Positions 23,868-32,780 of a stretch of DNA of 61,979 nucleotides are shown piece after piece. Made by a program: the position numbers and the translations under genes. The DNA lies in the NCBI RefSeq assembly GCF_900473965.1, contig NZ_UCNJ01000007.1, positions 1 through 61,979 of the forward strand, in the 5' to 3' direction. Origin of the DNA: Synechococcus sp. UW179A (lineage in GTDB: Bacteria; Cyanobacteriota; Cyanobacteriia; PCC-6307; Cyanobiaceae). The notes beneath the pieces are model-generated. The model ran no database searches, had not been told where the DNA came from, and was given only the letters and a program-made list of their open reading frames with translations. Position 1 is the stretch's first letter; every line of letters begins with the position of its first letter.

Positions 23868-24221
23868 ATGGCCGATTCGATGTCATCTCAGCAGTTGGAG
23901 CGGGAGCTGAACAAGGCCCGGGAAATGGGGCGCTGGCTCAGTGACGATGAGCTTGAGCAGATCGAGCACGAGCAGCGGTTGACTCGACATGAGCAGCAGC
24001 AGGATGCACAACGGCGTCGGAAACTTGTTTTTTTCACTGCGATCTGTGTGGTGATTCCGCCTCTTTGGCCTGTCGCTATTGGGCTCAGCCTGCATCTGCT
24101 GTTCCCCCAATCGTTCCGCCGTCTGCTCTGGTTCGCCGGCGGCAGTCTGTTGCTACTTGCTTTGCTGGGAGCTGCTGCGAGCGTCACTGTTGTGTCGTTG
24201 CTCTGGATGTTGATCAGCTGA
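23868..24221 (+). CDS. Membrane protein with coiled coil (117 aa)
   Basis: A charged, Gln/Glu/Arg-rich N-terminal half (about residues 5-48) that should form a coiled coil, followed by two hydrophobic helices (about 50-75 and 85-115) with a Pro-rich turn (VVIPPLWPVAIGL). It starts 13 bases after the previous gene, so the three form one unit. Function unknown. Confidence 0.55.
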   Translation: MADSMSSQQLERELNKAREMGRWLSDDELEQIEHEQRLTRHEQQQDAQRRRKLVFFTAICVVIPPLWPVAIGLSLHLLFPQSFRRLLWFAGGSLLLLALLGAAASVTVVSLLWMLIS

Positions 24222-24224
24222 TTT

Positions 24225-24323
24225 TTAGAGACTGAGTATTAACCAGGCCAACGAACATCCGACCAATAGTGAGATAATGCCAAGCAGAGACTTCCAGAAG
24301 CGTGGATCATCGGGCTGGAACAA
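24225..24323 (-). CDS. Possible tiny membrane protein (32 aa)
   Basis: Read from TTG 24323: a short polar start with PDDPRFWKS, then one hydrophobic helix (LLGIISLLVGCSLAWLILSL). Only the hydrophobic pattern supports it; the start codon is weak. Convergent with the gene at 23868. Confidence 0.35.
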   Translation of the reverse strand: MFQPDDPRFWKSLLGIISLLVGCSLAWLILSL

Positions 24324-24343
24324 GGGTCTCGAGAATCACCTGG

Positions 24344-24499
24344 TCAGGTCAGCCTGATTGATCCATTGTCAACCTGCTTGAGCAGGTCACTGCGCAACTT
24401 GAGATCTTGATCGTCGAGATCCTTGCGTGTGAGCAGCGAACGGTAAGCAGCCTCACTCATGCGGCTGTGAAGCTTGGCGTTCAGGTAAAGCTCAACCAT
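24344..24499 (-). CDS. Hypothetical protein (51 aa)
   Basis: A small, charged, helical protein (MVELYLNAKLHSRMSEAAYR, then KDLDDQDLKLRSDLLKQ). Codon choice and amphipathic pattern are convincing although no family is recognised. It lies 20 bases upstream of the tiny membrane gene on the same strand. Confidence 0.5.
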   Translation of the reverse strand: MVELYLNAKLHSRMSEAAYRSLLTRKDLDDQDLKLRSDLLKQVDNGSIRLT

Positions 24500-24618
24500 G
24501 GGAGGCCTAATCCTGAAGAAACCCTAATCGCGAAAGTCAGGCGATTGTGGAGCTCCGTAGGTTCATTGAACACCGTGAACAGGTGATATTGAGGCAACGG
24601 ATGCCAAAACTGGGCGCA

Positions 24619-24816
24619 TCAGCCATCTGTCGAGATGAACGGAGGCATGTCCTGTTTGAGCACCCAGCAGGTTGCCGCTTTCTGTGTCTGCCAGGCTTGC
24701 ATCAGTTGCCTTGCCAACTGGCGAAGCTGCTCAGGGTCCTGGGTTGTTTCGAGGGCACGATTGAACTGCTCGATCTGGAATCGCTGCTCGGTGGTGAGTT
24801 GAATGCTGCCGTTCAT
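24619..24816 (-). CDS. NblA-like small protein
   Basis: From ATG 24816 the protein is 65 residues. SIQLTTEQRFQIEQFNRAL, then DPEQLRQLARQLMQAWQTQ and a final WVLKQ, parallels NblA (short strand, helix, then a helix of QxxRQLM type with VxKxxLK). NblA-type proteins mark phycobilisomes for proteolysis under nutrient stress. The match is by pattern and the family is loose, so the role is tentative. Confidence 0.45.
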   Translation of the reverse strand: MNGSIQLTTEQRFQIEQFNRALETTQDPEQLRQLARQLMQAWQTQKAATCWVLKQDMPPFISTDG

Positions 24817-24861
24817 GCCGATCACCTTGCGGAGTCTTCGCAAGGTATCGGGATAAACCAA

Positions 24862-25925
24862 ACGTTTTGTTACGGATCACACGGTTACTCCCGGTTTTCA
24901 GTGAGTCCTCACTTATCGGGCTAGATCTCCGTATTGCTTGGATGCACTCGGCATCATCACGAGTGGCAGCATCGGGATCGGTTTCAGCCGTTGTGTCGCT
25001 GAGATCTTTTGTTGTCACTCGGTCTGTATCGAAGTTGAAGCACAAGATGCTTTGGTGCCACGCTCCAGCAAATTTCAGGCCTTTGCTGTTGTTGAGACGG
25101 TCATAAAGTCTTTTGGGCCAAGAATCTTGATCTGGCCTGATGTTTTAGGTCGATGTCCGCCCAGGTCACAGGACAGTCAGAGAAAAGAGAGCAGGCCCTG
25201 GTTCAGACAGCCATCCTTCTCTCGCTTCACCACCCGTTACCAGCACAGTTGTGATTGCAGCATTTGGGAGGTCGTTCAGCATTTCTTGTGGCCATCTGGA
25301 TGATGTCCGGAGTCAGGCTGAACCTCTCGAGGCCATGGTGATGACTTCTGTATTGGTTGATCACCCATACCCCTAAAACAACTCAAAGCTCTCCCCGTGA
25401 ACGTCAAAAACGACACCATCTCCAGTAGAAGCTCAAAGCAGCTCAGTCTTGATGAAGTTGTAGGTGCTGCCTAAGAGGCTGGTCACGATTGTTCTGCTAA
25501 CAAACGCAACCTACTCAGCGGAAAAAACGAGAAGGCGTGGTTGGTGGTGGTCAGGCTTGTGCTGTGCTCAAACAAGCGTGGTTCCTATTTCTCGCCGAAA
25601 TGAACCAATGAATGCTGGTGATGGTGTGCTGTTGAAGAGCCTAATCACACAAAGCTTTGGCAATCACAGGGATTTTGAGGTCTTTCCTCACGCTCGTAAA
25701 CCGATCAATCATTCACCAATATTTGACACGGTTGAACTCAGTTGAGCAGAAGTCGTCCAACTGCAATGGCTAATGGTGCACGCGTTTGATTGTGACTCGA
25801 ATCTTACTGAAACCTTAAACTCAGATGAACATGCGCTGAATCGACCTTCATCGAAATCAAGTTTTCGTTAGGTTCTCAGTTGTTAAAGGCGTATGCCTGC
25901 TTCTGTTAGGAAGGGAGCCAAACTC
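24862..25925. other. Long gap without supported gene
   Basis: About 1 kb in which every frame is short and unlike known proteins. It may contain gene remnants; no strong terminator or box seen. Confidence 0.4.
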
Positions 25926-26090
25926 ATGGCCAACGAAGAGCGCACCAGGCCCAGGGACTTCATTGTTGTGGGTGGAAGGCGTCGCTGGTTTTCTGTTCCA
26001 GACAAAGATGAACGCTTTAGTGAGCTTCAACAACGGGTTACACAGGAACGAGACCTCGCCATACCAGAGTGCCCCTCGGAAATCGGCTGA
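25926..26090 (+). CDS. Hypothetical protein (54 aa)
   Basis: From ATG 25926 (MANEERTRPRDFIVVGGRRR): charged with a short strand, then a helix (ERFSELQQRVTQERDL). It looks like a small conserved cyanobacterial protein but is not recognised. A start at 25893 is also possible. Confidence 0.45.
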   Translation: MANEERTRPRDFIVVGGRRRWFSVPDKDERFSELQQRVTQERDLAIPECPSEIG

Positions 26091-26246
26091 CACTATTGTT
26101 CTGTCAAGTCTTGGCGCGCCATTGATCAGCTCTCTCAAGGCGGGTTGACCCGCTTCAGATAGGAATTGCGAGGATGTTGATATTTGGAGAATCAATAGAG
26201 TTAGCGAAAAATTTTTTAGATTTTTATCATTTATAACACTGATTGA

Positions 26247-26542
26247 GATTCGGGTCCGGAATTAAGTTATAGCTTTGATCTCAATGACTTCGTTATTATT
26301 AATCGATTGAGTTATGCTTTTTCACCGGCTGAAATCGATGAATTGAGCATAGGACTGTAGGACTCCTCGGTCTATTCAGCGTAGGAGTCGGTTTTGGCTC
26401 ATGCGTTGCCAGTTCCATTGTTGTAGCTGGGGGCCTTGGAGGTTTTTCAGTCGATGCACTTTCGCTTAGATCTGACGGAATACAGCTACTCGGGATGAAT
26501 AGTGAGATCCCTGGCCTCACCGTCGCTAAGCTGTGGATCTGA
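26247..26542 (+). pseudogene. Frame-shifted Gly-rich hydrophobic peptide gene
   Basis: From 26247 one frame reads LSYAFSPAEIDELSIGL and then a stop. Dropping two bases there continues with GLLGLFSVGVGFGSCVASSI, VVAGGLGGFS and on to a stop at 26542. The joined protein would have a polar start and a Gly-rich hydrophobic middle, like a small membrane peptide or class II bacteriocin. No start codon is visible, which also argues for decay. Confidence 0.35.
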
Positions 26543-26587
26543 AATCCTGATCAAATCCAGTCGGTAACTTCTTTTAAACAAAATACG

Positions 26588-26914
26588 ATGTATTTCAAAA
26601 CTATTTCAAACAGTGTTCTGATTGTTCTGTTGACAACCGGATTAGTTGGGTGCTTTGGTCGAAATCAAAAAAACATCAAAAAGATTCCGATGATGATGGA
26701 TTCCAATAAAGTTCTTGCTTTAGTTGATTGTTCAAATCGGGAAGTGCAGATGGTGGACGATTCGGAAATTTCAAAGCATGGTTCCCAGTGGATGTCTCAA
26801 TCTGAACTGCAAAAATCAGTAATGAAAGATGCTAAAAAGCATGGAATGCAACAAGTTGTTCCCCTAGCGATGGACATGTGGGAAAGTCAAATCGATATTG
26901 TTTGCAGAAAGTAA
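26588..26914 (+). CDS. Lipoprotein (108 aa)
   Basis: Signal peptide with lipobox LVGC (Cys 22), then a Lys/Met-rich mature part with two Cys (ALVDCSNRE and DIVCRK) that may pair. The gene is AT-rich compared with its neighbours. Envelope protein of unknown function; size and layout resemble the lipoprotein at 22790. Confidence 0.65.
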   Translation: MYFKTISNSVLIVLLTTGLVGCFGRNQKNIKKIPMMMDSNKVLALVDCSNREVQMVDDSEISKHGSQWMSQSELQKSVMKDAKKHGMQQVVPLAMDMWESQIDIVCRK

Positions 26915-27186
26915 TGACCGTCAAGGTCTTAGGTATGTTCTCTTCGAAATCACTTTAAAACTTGATCCAGCAGATTTTGTCTGGTTGAGTAGTCTCTTTG
27001 GGTCCTTTACTTGCGTTTTGCTTTCGTAAAAGTCACAGTATTGGCTATGCAGCCACACCCTAACTATTCTCTTGTCTTCAATTATCGAGCTAGCCATGAC
27101 GCGATGGAGAAGTCGGGTCTGGTACCTAGCTTATCGAGGTCAGCTTAGACAGTCCTGTCAAAATTTAAGGACGCTTCTCTTTATTT

Positions 27187-27549
27187 TCAGCGTCGGAATC
27201 CCATCTGCAATTCAAAGAAAACTACTGGCAAGGCTGTCAGTGCTGGTCTCAGTTTCTCAAGCTCATCGGGTAGACCATGCACTTCGAGCTTGGTGAGTTC
27301 GCAGATTTGCAGAATTTGTTGCAGCAGCTCACCAACATTCTCCAGATGAGCCAAGGCACCTGCCGCACCTCGGTAGCCTTCGCGGCAATGAAGCATCTCT
27401 CCTGCTTTGGTAAATCCGTAGTAAAGACAGAGAGGTTCCTGGTTTGAACGATCGACGAACTGTTTGCACAGTTCCATCACCTCTTGTTCGCGTTCAGCAG
27501 GAACGCGGAAGTAGGGATAGATCGAGACACATTGATCGTCAAGGGTCAT
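27187..27549 (-). CDS. ABM-like dimeric alpha-beta barrel protein
   Basis: 120 residues: SIYPYFRVPAEREQEVMELC, then a strand with PLCLYYGFTKAGEMLHCREG, a helix and a last strand. This is the layout of small ferredoxin-like (antibiotic-biosynthesis monooxygenase-like) proteins that work as dimers. No catalytic residues can be named. The fold call is tentative. Confidence 0.5.
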   Translation of the reverse strand: MTLDDQCVSIYPYFRVPAEREQEVMELCKQFVDRSNQEPLCLYYGFTKAGEMLHCREGYRGAAGALAHLENVGELLQQILQICELTKLEVHGLPDELEKLRPALTALPVVFFELQMGFRR

Positions 27550-27576
27550 GGTTGATGGATTAGATCAATCCATTGA

Positions 27577-27840
27577 TTAGCTATGGAGAGCGCTGCTGGT
27601 CAGGCTGCCTTGCTGATGGGCATCAACGTCTGCTCTGTCGTGGGTGTTGTGTCCTTGTTCATGTGCTCTGACTGAAACAAAGTGTCGACCAGCCCGGTTG
27701 GCATCTTCCACAGATCGGTAATTGCCTACGTGGGTGTAATCACGGCCATCGCTGGTTGCTGACACCGAAAACAGGTTGTTGGTGACGCGCTGCACACTCC
27801 AATGCATGAAGCAGGAGGGAGCCGAATGTTGAAGGGCCAT
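27577..27840 (-). CDS. Hypothetical protein (87 aa)
   Basis: From ATG 27840 (MALQHSAPSCFMHWSVQRV): a small beta-strand region (NLFSVSATSDGRDYTHVGNY), a helix and a His-rich tail (AHEQGHNTHDRADVDAHQQG) that could bind metal. 27 bases upstream of the ABM-like gene on the same strand, so probably co-transcribed. Confidence 0.5.
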   Translation of the reverse strand: MALQHSAPSCFMHWSVQRVTNNLFSVSATSDGRDYTHVGNYRSVEDANRAGRHFVSVRAHEQGHNTHDRADVDAHQQGSLTSSALHS

Positions 27841-28119
27841 GTCACGCCAGAAACCGAATGTGTTCAAACTATGACCATTGCTGGTGCAGGGGTCGGGAGC
27901 TTCTTAAAACTCAAATAAGTATTTATTTTTTCTAAAGAATTAACTCCTGAGTGTTTTGCGTTTGATCATTTCTTGTGTCTTTGATGTCGCCGATGATCTT
28001 CGCCGTGTCGCAAAAGCTGTTCTGATCTGATTAGAAATTGGTTTCACCAGCGTCTCGGAATGATCGACGATTGGCTTAATTTCTAGTTTGTCTTGGAGTG
28101 TTTACGCTCGTGATCACTG

Positions 28120-28317
28120 ATGGGTAGACCTCGAACTGAGCCGTCCAGCGGTGCTTCTGGTGTACGCCCGCGCGATCGCCCTACAAAAATCTGTTCAGTT
28201 TGCGGCAGGCCGTTTCAGTGGCGCAAGAAATGGAAAGATGTCTGGGATGAGGTGCGCTACTGCTCTGAACGCTGCAGACGCCAAAAAAAATCCCCGATCA
28301 ACGATCGGGGACGCTGA
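28120..28317 (+). CDS. DUF2256 family protein
   Basis: A 65-residue protein with the DUF2256 signature: [20 protein letters not shown], then [14 protein letters not shown]. Four Cys form a zinc-ribbon-like site. Family members often lie near photolyase-type genes in other bacteria; none is here. The last codons overlap a hairpin that acts as a minus-strand terminator. Confidence 0.85.
   Translation: MGRPRTEPSSGASGVRPRDRPTKICSVCGRPFQWRKKWKDVWDEVRYCSERCRRQKKSPINDRGR
28283..28310 (-). terminator. Minus-strand terminator inside DUF2256 gene end
   Basis: An 8-bp perfect stem (28292-28299 with 28303-28310), three-base loop, then eight T on the minus strand. No minus-strand protein gene is found in the next 300 bases to the right, so it may end a small RNA transcribed from about 28311-28450. 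Confidence 0.65.
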
Positions 28318-28659
28318 TGCCGGTGATTGAAGTCCCCAACACCCGGCCCTTGAACGGGGATATCGCAGCCATGACTGCCTCCCGTTCACCCATCTACCAA
28401 TAGGTCTGGTGTATGCCATTGCGCAAGCCCCATATCTGGTGTTAGTAGACGAGTCTGCTGACTTGAACGATGACATTTCGCCCGTCGCTTGCATCGCTTT
28501 GGGCGGGTGCCACTACATGTGGCGTTGAATGTCGAGCCGTTGTTGGATGACCAGTAAAGCCGGCGCGGTCTGCGGCTGGAGAGATTGATCTGAGTCATCA
28601 TGTTGGTTGAAGCCTTCACCCAGACGGTTCATCTCTGCTGATATGTATTCCAGGCCACC

Positions 28660-28821
28660 ATGTTTGAGATCATCTGTGTTCTGATACTGCCGGTGATGTT
28701 GATCGTGTATTACGCAATTCAACGTCTTGTTGTGCATCACAGCAATATGGAAGTGAAGCTGATGATTCACGATTTGATTGTGGAAGCAATGAACAAGCAT
28801 GATCATGACTTCGAAGAATGA
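28660..28821 (+). CDS. Small membrane protein (53 aa)
   Basis: An N-terminal helix (IICVLILPVMLIVYYAIQRL), then a His- and acid-rich amphipathic tail (two His in HHSN, then NKHDHDFEE). Tail residues could bind metal. No family recognised. Confidence 0.5.
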   Translation: MFEIICVLILPVMLIVYYAIQRLVVHHSNMEVKLMIHDLIVEAMNKHDHDFEE

Positions 28822-28909
28822 TCACTTCCGGGTTGGGGCATCCTCACCTCCATTGCATGCGTTTGTTTGATCAGATCCGCTAGCACCAAATCAGATGTAG
28901 TTGATGCAC

Positions 28910-29293
28910 ATGACAGTTTCTGCTCTGCATGGCTTCACTCTTGAGGCCGTCGAGCTTGCACCTGTTCCGGTGATTACTGTGTCGGCCTGTGGACGGCTCA
29001 CTCATAACGACTATGTGTCGCTGATTCCGCAGCTACAGGCTGCCATTGATGAGCAGACCAGCGATCGCCTCCGTCTTGTGTTGGACGCTCGCGAACTGAG
29101 GGGCTGGGAACCAAGAGCTGCTCTCGATGATTTGCACCTGAGCATTGATCACGGTCTCCATGTTGAACGAGTTGCTCTGATCACCGATGCTCGCTGGCTC
29201 AGCTTGTTCAGTCGGCTTGCAGGTCTGTTGATGCCTGGGCAAATCCGCAGTTTTCACGAACGGGAGGCGGGCGATGTCTGGGTGAGGTCCTGA
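28910..29293 (+). CDS. SpoIIAA-like (STAS fold) protein
   Basis: 127 residues: strands with PVPVITVSACGRLTHNDYVS, then DRLRLVLDARELRGWEPRAA, a helix with HVERVALITDARWL and LMPGQIRSFH. This is the pattern of SpoIIAA-like (DUF3478) proteins with a STAS fold. Role not known; often stress-linked. It ends just upstream of mntC. Confidence 0.7.
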   Translation: MTVSALHGFTLEAVELAPVPVITVSACGRLTHNDYVSLIPQLQAAIDEQTSDRLRLVLDARELRGWEPRAALDDLHLSIDHGLHVERVALITDARWLSLFSRLAGLLMPGQIRSFHEREAGDVWVRS

Positions 29294-29299
29294 GAGTTG

Positions 29300-30334
29300 A
29301 TGTCATTCCCTAAAATGGAAACATCGATATCGCGTGATGGTGATCGCCGTTTGTTGAAGCGAGGCTTGCCTCTTACCGCAGTCTGGATTGGTTTCCTCTT
29401 CTTCACAACTGCCTGCGGTAGTCCGACACGGCTGGGCTCTCCCGGGGCGGGCGATCTCTCCCAGGACAGTGTTGTTGAGGATCCTTCGGCCAAAGACCGT
29501 CGCCCCAAGGTGCTGACCACGTTCACGATCCTCGCTGACATGGCTCGCAATGTCGCTGGCGACAGGCTGCAGGTGGAGTCCATCACCAAGCCCGGTGCCG
29601 AGATTCATGGTTATGAATTCACTCCCAGCGATATCGAGCGGGCTGCAGGTGCCGATCTGATTGTTGAAAATGGCCTGGGTCTTGAGCTCTGGGCAAAACG
29701 TTTCACTGAAGCCGCTGGTGATGTGCCCACCGTGACGCTCACCGATGACATTGAACCGCTGCTGATAGCTGGGGATGCCTATGCCGGTCGCCCCAATCCG
29801 CATGCCTGGATGTCTCCCAAGGCAGCCCAGCAGTACGTTGACCGCTTGGTTGAGGCTTTTTCGGCGCTTGATCCTGAGGGTGCCCAGCAGTACGAGGCCA
29901 ATGCGGAGCTCTACAAAGGCCGTCTTCAGAAACTGGATGTGGAACTGCGCAATGCATTGAAGCTGCTGCCAGCCGGTCAGCGCCTGCTGGTGACCTGTGA
30001 AGGAGCTTTCAGTTATCTGGCGCGCGATTACGACCTTGAAGAGGCTTATCTGTGGCCCGTCAACGCTGAAAGTCAGATTTCCCCACGTCGTATGGGCCGA
30101 TTGATCGAACGGGTGAAGCGTGATCAGGTGCCAGCAGTTTTCTGTGAAACCACAGTTAGCGACAAGGCTCAGCGCGAGGTTGCCAGAGCTGCTGGCAGTC
30201 GTTTCGGTGGTAGCTTTTATGTTGATTCCTTGTCGGATAGCAACGGTCCTGCAGCCACCCTGCTTGATCTGCAGCGCCACAATGTGAAACTCATTCGAGC
30301 TGGGCTGGGTTCCGCCGCCGATCCAAAGCCATGA
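29300..30334 (+). CDS. mntC: Manganese ABC transporter, binding lipoprotein
   Basis: A metal-binding lipoprotein of cluster A-I that delivers Mn to the MntAB permease. Lipobox TTAC (Cys 39). The four metal ligands are visible: His 103 (EIHGYEF), His 168 (NPHAW), Glu 234 (CEGAFSY) and Asp 309 (YVDSL). Glu at the third position, where ZnuA has His, points to Mn (or Fe) rather than Zn. I use ATG 29300, not the TTG just before. Its stop overlaps the mntA start by four bases. No Zur-like box precedes it. Confidence 0.88.
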   Translation: MSFPKMETSISRDGDRRLLKRGLPLTAVWIGFLFFTTACGSPTRLGSPGAGDLSQDSVVEDPSAKDRRPKVLTTFTILADMARNVAGDRLQVESITKPGAEIHGYEFTPSDIERAAGADLIVENGLGLELWAKRFTEAAGDVPTVTLTDDIEPLLIAGDAYAGRPNPHAWMSPKAAQQYVDRLVEAFSALDPEGAQQYEANAELYKGRLQKLDVELRNALKLLPAGQRLLVTCEGAFSYLARDYDLEEAYLWPVNAESQISPRRMGRLIERVKRDQVPAVFCETTVSDKAQREVARAAGSRFGGSFYVDSLSDSNGPAATLLDLQRHNVKLIRAGLGSAADPKP

Positions 30335-31071
30335 CGATTCGGATCGCAGCTGAACAACTCTGCGTTGACTACAACGGCTCTGTCGCTCTTTACGACGCAT
30401 CGCTGACGCTGCCTGCTGGTTGCATTTGCGGAATGGTGGGGATGAACGGAGCTGGCAAAACCACACTGTTCAAGGCACTCACTGGCTTTGTGCGTCCGTC
30501 CCGAGGACGAATCCGCATCAACGGTCTCAACGTGGCTGAAGCCCAGAGGGAGCAGGCTGTGGCTTACGTGCCCCAGAGCGAGGGCATCGACTGTGATTTC
30601 CCTGTTTCTGTCTGGGATGTCGTGATGATGGGCCGCTATGGCTCGATGAACCTGCTGCGCATCCCTCGTCAGTCCGATCGCCTGGCGGTGCGTAATGCCC
30701 TCGAGCGGGTTGAACTGCTGGATCTGAGAGATCGGCCCCTTTCTGCCCTCTCTGGTGGTCAGCGCAAGCGAGCATTTCTGGCCAGGGCGATTGCCCAGAG
30801 AGCATCTGTGCTTCTGCTCGATGAGCCCTTCAACGGCGTTGATGTACGCACCGAGAAGCTCATGGCGGAATTGTTTCTGCAATTGCGCAACCAGGCGTGT
30901 TCGATCCTGATCTCGACCCATGACCTCAGCCATGTGCGTGATTTCTGTGATCTGGTGGTGCTGATCAATAAGACCGTGCTGGCCTATGGAGAAACATCGG
31001 AGGTTTTTACCCCAGAAAATCTGTCGCTGGCATTCGGCGGTCTTCCACCTGATGTGTTGCGGGGTTCGTAG
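30331..31071 (+). CDS. mntA: Manganese ABC transporter, ATPase
   Basis: ABC ATPase of 246 residues: Walker A GMNGAGKTT (about 37-45), signature LSGGQRKRAFLARA (about 141-154), Walker B VLLLDEPFNGVD and the switch His in STHDLSH. It energises Mn import with MntC. It is coupled to mntC (ATGA). The partner permease is not next in line; it begins 2.3 kb further on. Confidence 0.88.
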   Translation: MTIRIAAEQLCVDYNGSVALYDASLTLPAGCICGMVGMNGAGKTTLFKALTGFVRPSRGRIRINGLNVAEAQREQAVAYVPQSEGIDCDFPVSVWDVVMMGRYGSMNLLRIPRQSDRLAVRNALERVELLDLRDRPLSALSGGQRKRAFLARAIAQRASVLLLDEPFNGVDVRTEKLMAELFLQLRNQACSILISTHDLSHVRDFCDLVVLINKTVLAYGETSEVFTPENLSLAFGGLPPDVLRGS

Positions 31072-31364
31072 CGACCTAAGTAACCACTCCCCGCACCTGA
31101 TCCGCAGGCAGTGTTCGATGCCACCTCTGGTCAGTGCTGGTTCAAATCCCATCACATCATTCCGCTACAGAACGATGCGAGCCGCGTGAACAAAACGATC
31201 AATGGCTTTGAAGAGTTCTGCTAGTTCCTGGGAGCTTTTGCAATCAGTGCAAAAAACTTGGAGGCCATGCTCGCAAGGTGTAGATAAATTATGGTTTAAG
31301 ACCAAACGCTTGGGCCAGTACTTCAAGGAGTCGGGCTTTCAATTTAATTAGGAAAATTAATTAG
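31072..31364. other. Gap after mntA
   Basis: Nothing supported. A tRNA T-loop-like string (GGTTCAAATCC, about 31138-31148) was examined and does not fold as a tRNA. Confidence 0.4.
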
Positions 31365-31649
31365 ATGCTGACTAAACGCCAAGAGGAGAAACTATTCAAG
31401 TTAGGAGCAGTGATTAGCTTTGTGCCTTTTTTCCCGCTGGTAGTCCATGCGTATGAACTTGCTTTCGTCAGCAGGACTCGCCCACACCTGGCGCTGGTCA
31501 TGTTTTCTTTTCTGCTCGTCCTCAATATATCCCTAAGACTTCCCTATTTGCGAAGTACAAACAGGCTCGTCTTTGCGCAAGTTGCATCTGTATGGGCTAT
31601 GAACATTTTGATTCTTTTCTTTTATTTGATAGCTTTGTTTGTTGATTGA
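31365..31649 (+). CDS. Small membrane protein (94 aa)
   Basis: Three hydrophobic helices (about residues 13-30, 40-58 and 70-92) and a basic start (MLTKRQEEKLFKLG). AT-rich codons, unlike mntA and mntB on either side, which suggests later insertion. No family recognised. Confidence 0.6.
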   Translation: MLTKRQEEKLFKLGAVISFVPFFPLVVHAYELAFVSRTRPHLALVMFSFLLVLNISLRLPYLRSTNRLVFAQVASVWAMNILILFFYLIALFVD

Positions 31650-31814
31650 AGGAAGGGTTGTGATAGGTATTTGATTGTTGTCTTATGTGATTGCTATTAG
31701 TCAGCGCTCTCAGCTCTTTGGTGTTATCGATTCATTGCGCTTCATGTCTCATCTGTTGTTGGTGTTGGCTGTCCGTCGACCGCTTGGGCATGTTCTGAAT
31801 TTAATTTGAATCTT

Positions 31815-32780
31815 CTATAGAACTTTCATAAAAGGTTCTGCGTGAGGTAGCGTCTTGGTTCTTAGGGTATAGATGGAAGTGTTTGCTGCAATGAAGAGTG
31901 TTCGCCAATCTGTGCCTCCCCAATGAAAGTTGCCAACATTCTCAGGGGTCTCAATGATCCCCAGAAGTTCTCCTTGGTCGTCGAAAATCCAGATTCCCCC
32001 GGGTCCCGAAACCCAAATATTGCCATGTTCATCGCATTTCATTCCATCGGGTATTCCCTGTTCGAGTTGGCCATTACCAATGTTCTTTGCGAAACATCTT
32101 CGTCCAGAAAGGCCCCCGTCGGGATTGACGTTATAGACGTCGATGAGTGCTTGACTTGAATCATTGATGTACAGCAATGATTCGTCTGGGGAGAAGCAAA
32201 GACCGTTTGGTGTTCTGTAGGCATCTGGCTCCACTGCAAGCTGAAGCTCTTGACTGGGAGTTAGTCGGAACACCCCTTGAAAACCCAAGTCTTGTTCGCG
32301 CTCTTTGCCGAATCCAGGCATGCGTCCGTATGGGGGATCGGTGAAATAAATTGATCCGTCCTGTCTAACGCATAAATCATTAGGGCTATTTAATTCTTTC
32401 CCTTCAAAGCTGGAGGCTAATATATCGCGCTTTCCATCCTGGTCGATAAGGACTAGCGAAGAGCTAAGGTGCTCGCAGGCCAGCAGATTTAAATTTTTAT
32501 CGTAGGTTAGGCCATTTGATTTTTGTGAGGGATTTCTTACTTCGCTGATCTGGCCATCTAGGGTCAATTTGCGGCAAATATTTGCTGGAACATCGGAAAA
32601 TAGAAGGTGATGTTCACTTGGATTCCATATTGGGCCTTCAGTAAATATGAATCCAGTGGCAACGCGTTTGATCTCTGCCTCGTTCGATAAGAGGTTCCAG
32701 ATTTTGTCGGATTCAGCTTTGATCAAGTTGGACCTGCTTGAGCGGAATTGGTGATCTTGTGCTTTTTGTAGCAGCGTCAA
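31815..32780 (-). CDS. SMP-30/gluconolactonase family protein
   Basis: A six-bladed propeller of the SMP-30/Gnl/CGR family, 321 residues. Family marks: FTEGPIWNPSEHHLLFSDV (Glu metal ligand), SPNDLCVRQDGSIYFTDPPYG (Asn ligand), NGLCFSPDESLLYINDS and GIPDGMKCDEHGNIWV (catalytic Asp). These enzymes hydrolyse sugar lactones with a bound divalent metal. It is on the opposite strand to, and lies inside, the split mnt locus and is AT-rich like its small neighbour, so it is probably acquired. Confidence 0.85.
   Translation of the reverse strand: MTLLQKAQDHQFRSSRSNLIKAESDKIWNLLSNEAEIKRVATGFIFTEGPIWNPSEHHLLFSDVPANICRKLTLDGQISEVRNPSQKSNGLTYDKNLNLLACEHLSSSLVLIDQDGKRDILASSFEGKELNSPNDLCVRQDGSIYFTDPPYGRMPGFGKEREQDLGFQGVFRLTPSQELQLAVEPDAYRTPNGLCFSPDESLLYINDSSQALIDVYNVNPDGGLSGRRCFAKNIGNGQLEQGIPDGMKCDEHGNIWVSGPGGIWIFDDQGELLGIIETPENVGNFHWGGTDWRTLFIAANTSIYTLRTKTLPHAEPFMKVL

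Noticed and set aside
29303-31155. Long minus-strand frames over mntC and mntA (387 and 312 codons)
   Set aside because: They are shadows of the ABC transporter genes, whose motifs are intact on the plus strand.
31072-31200. tRNA-like T-loop string GGTTCAAATCC after mntA
   Set aside because: The flanking bases do not form a T-stem or acceptor stem and no anticodon arm fits upstream.
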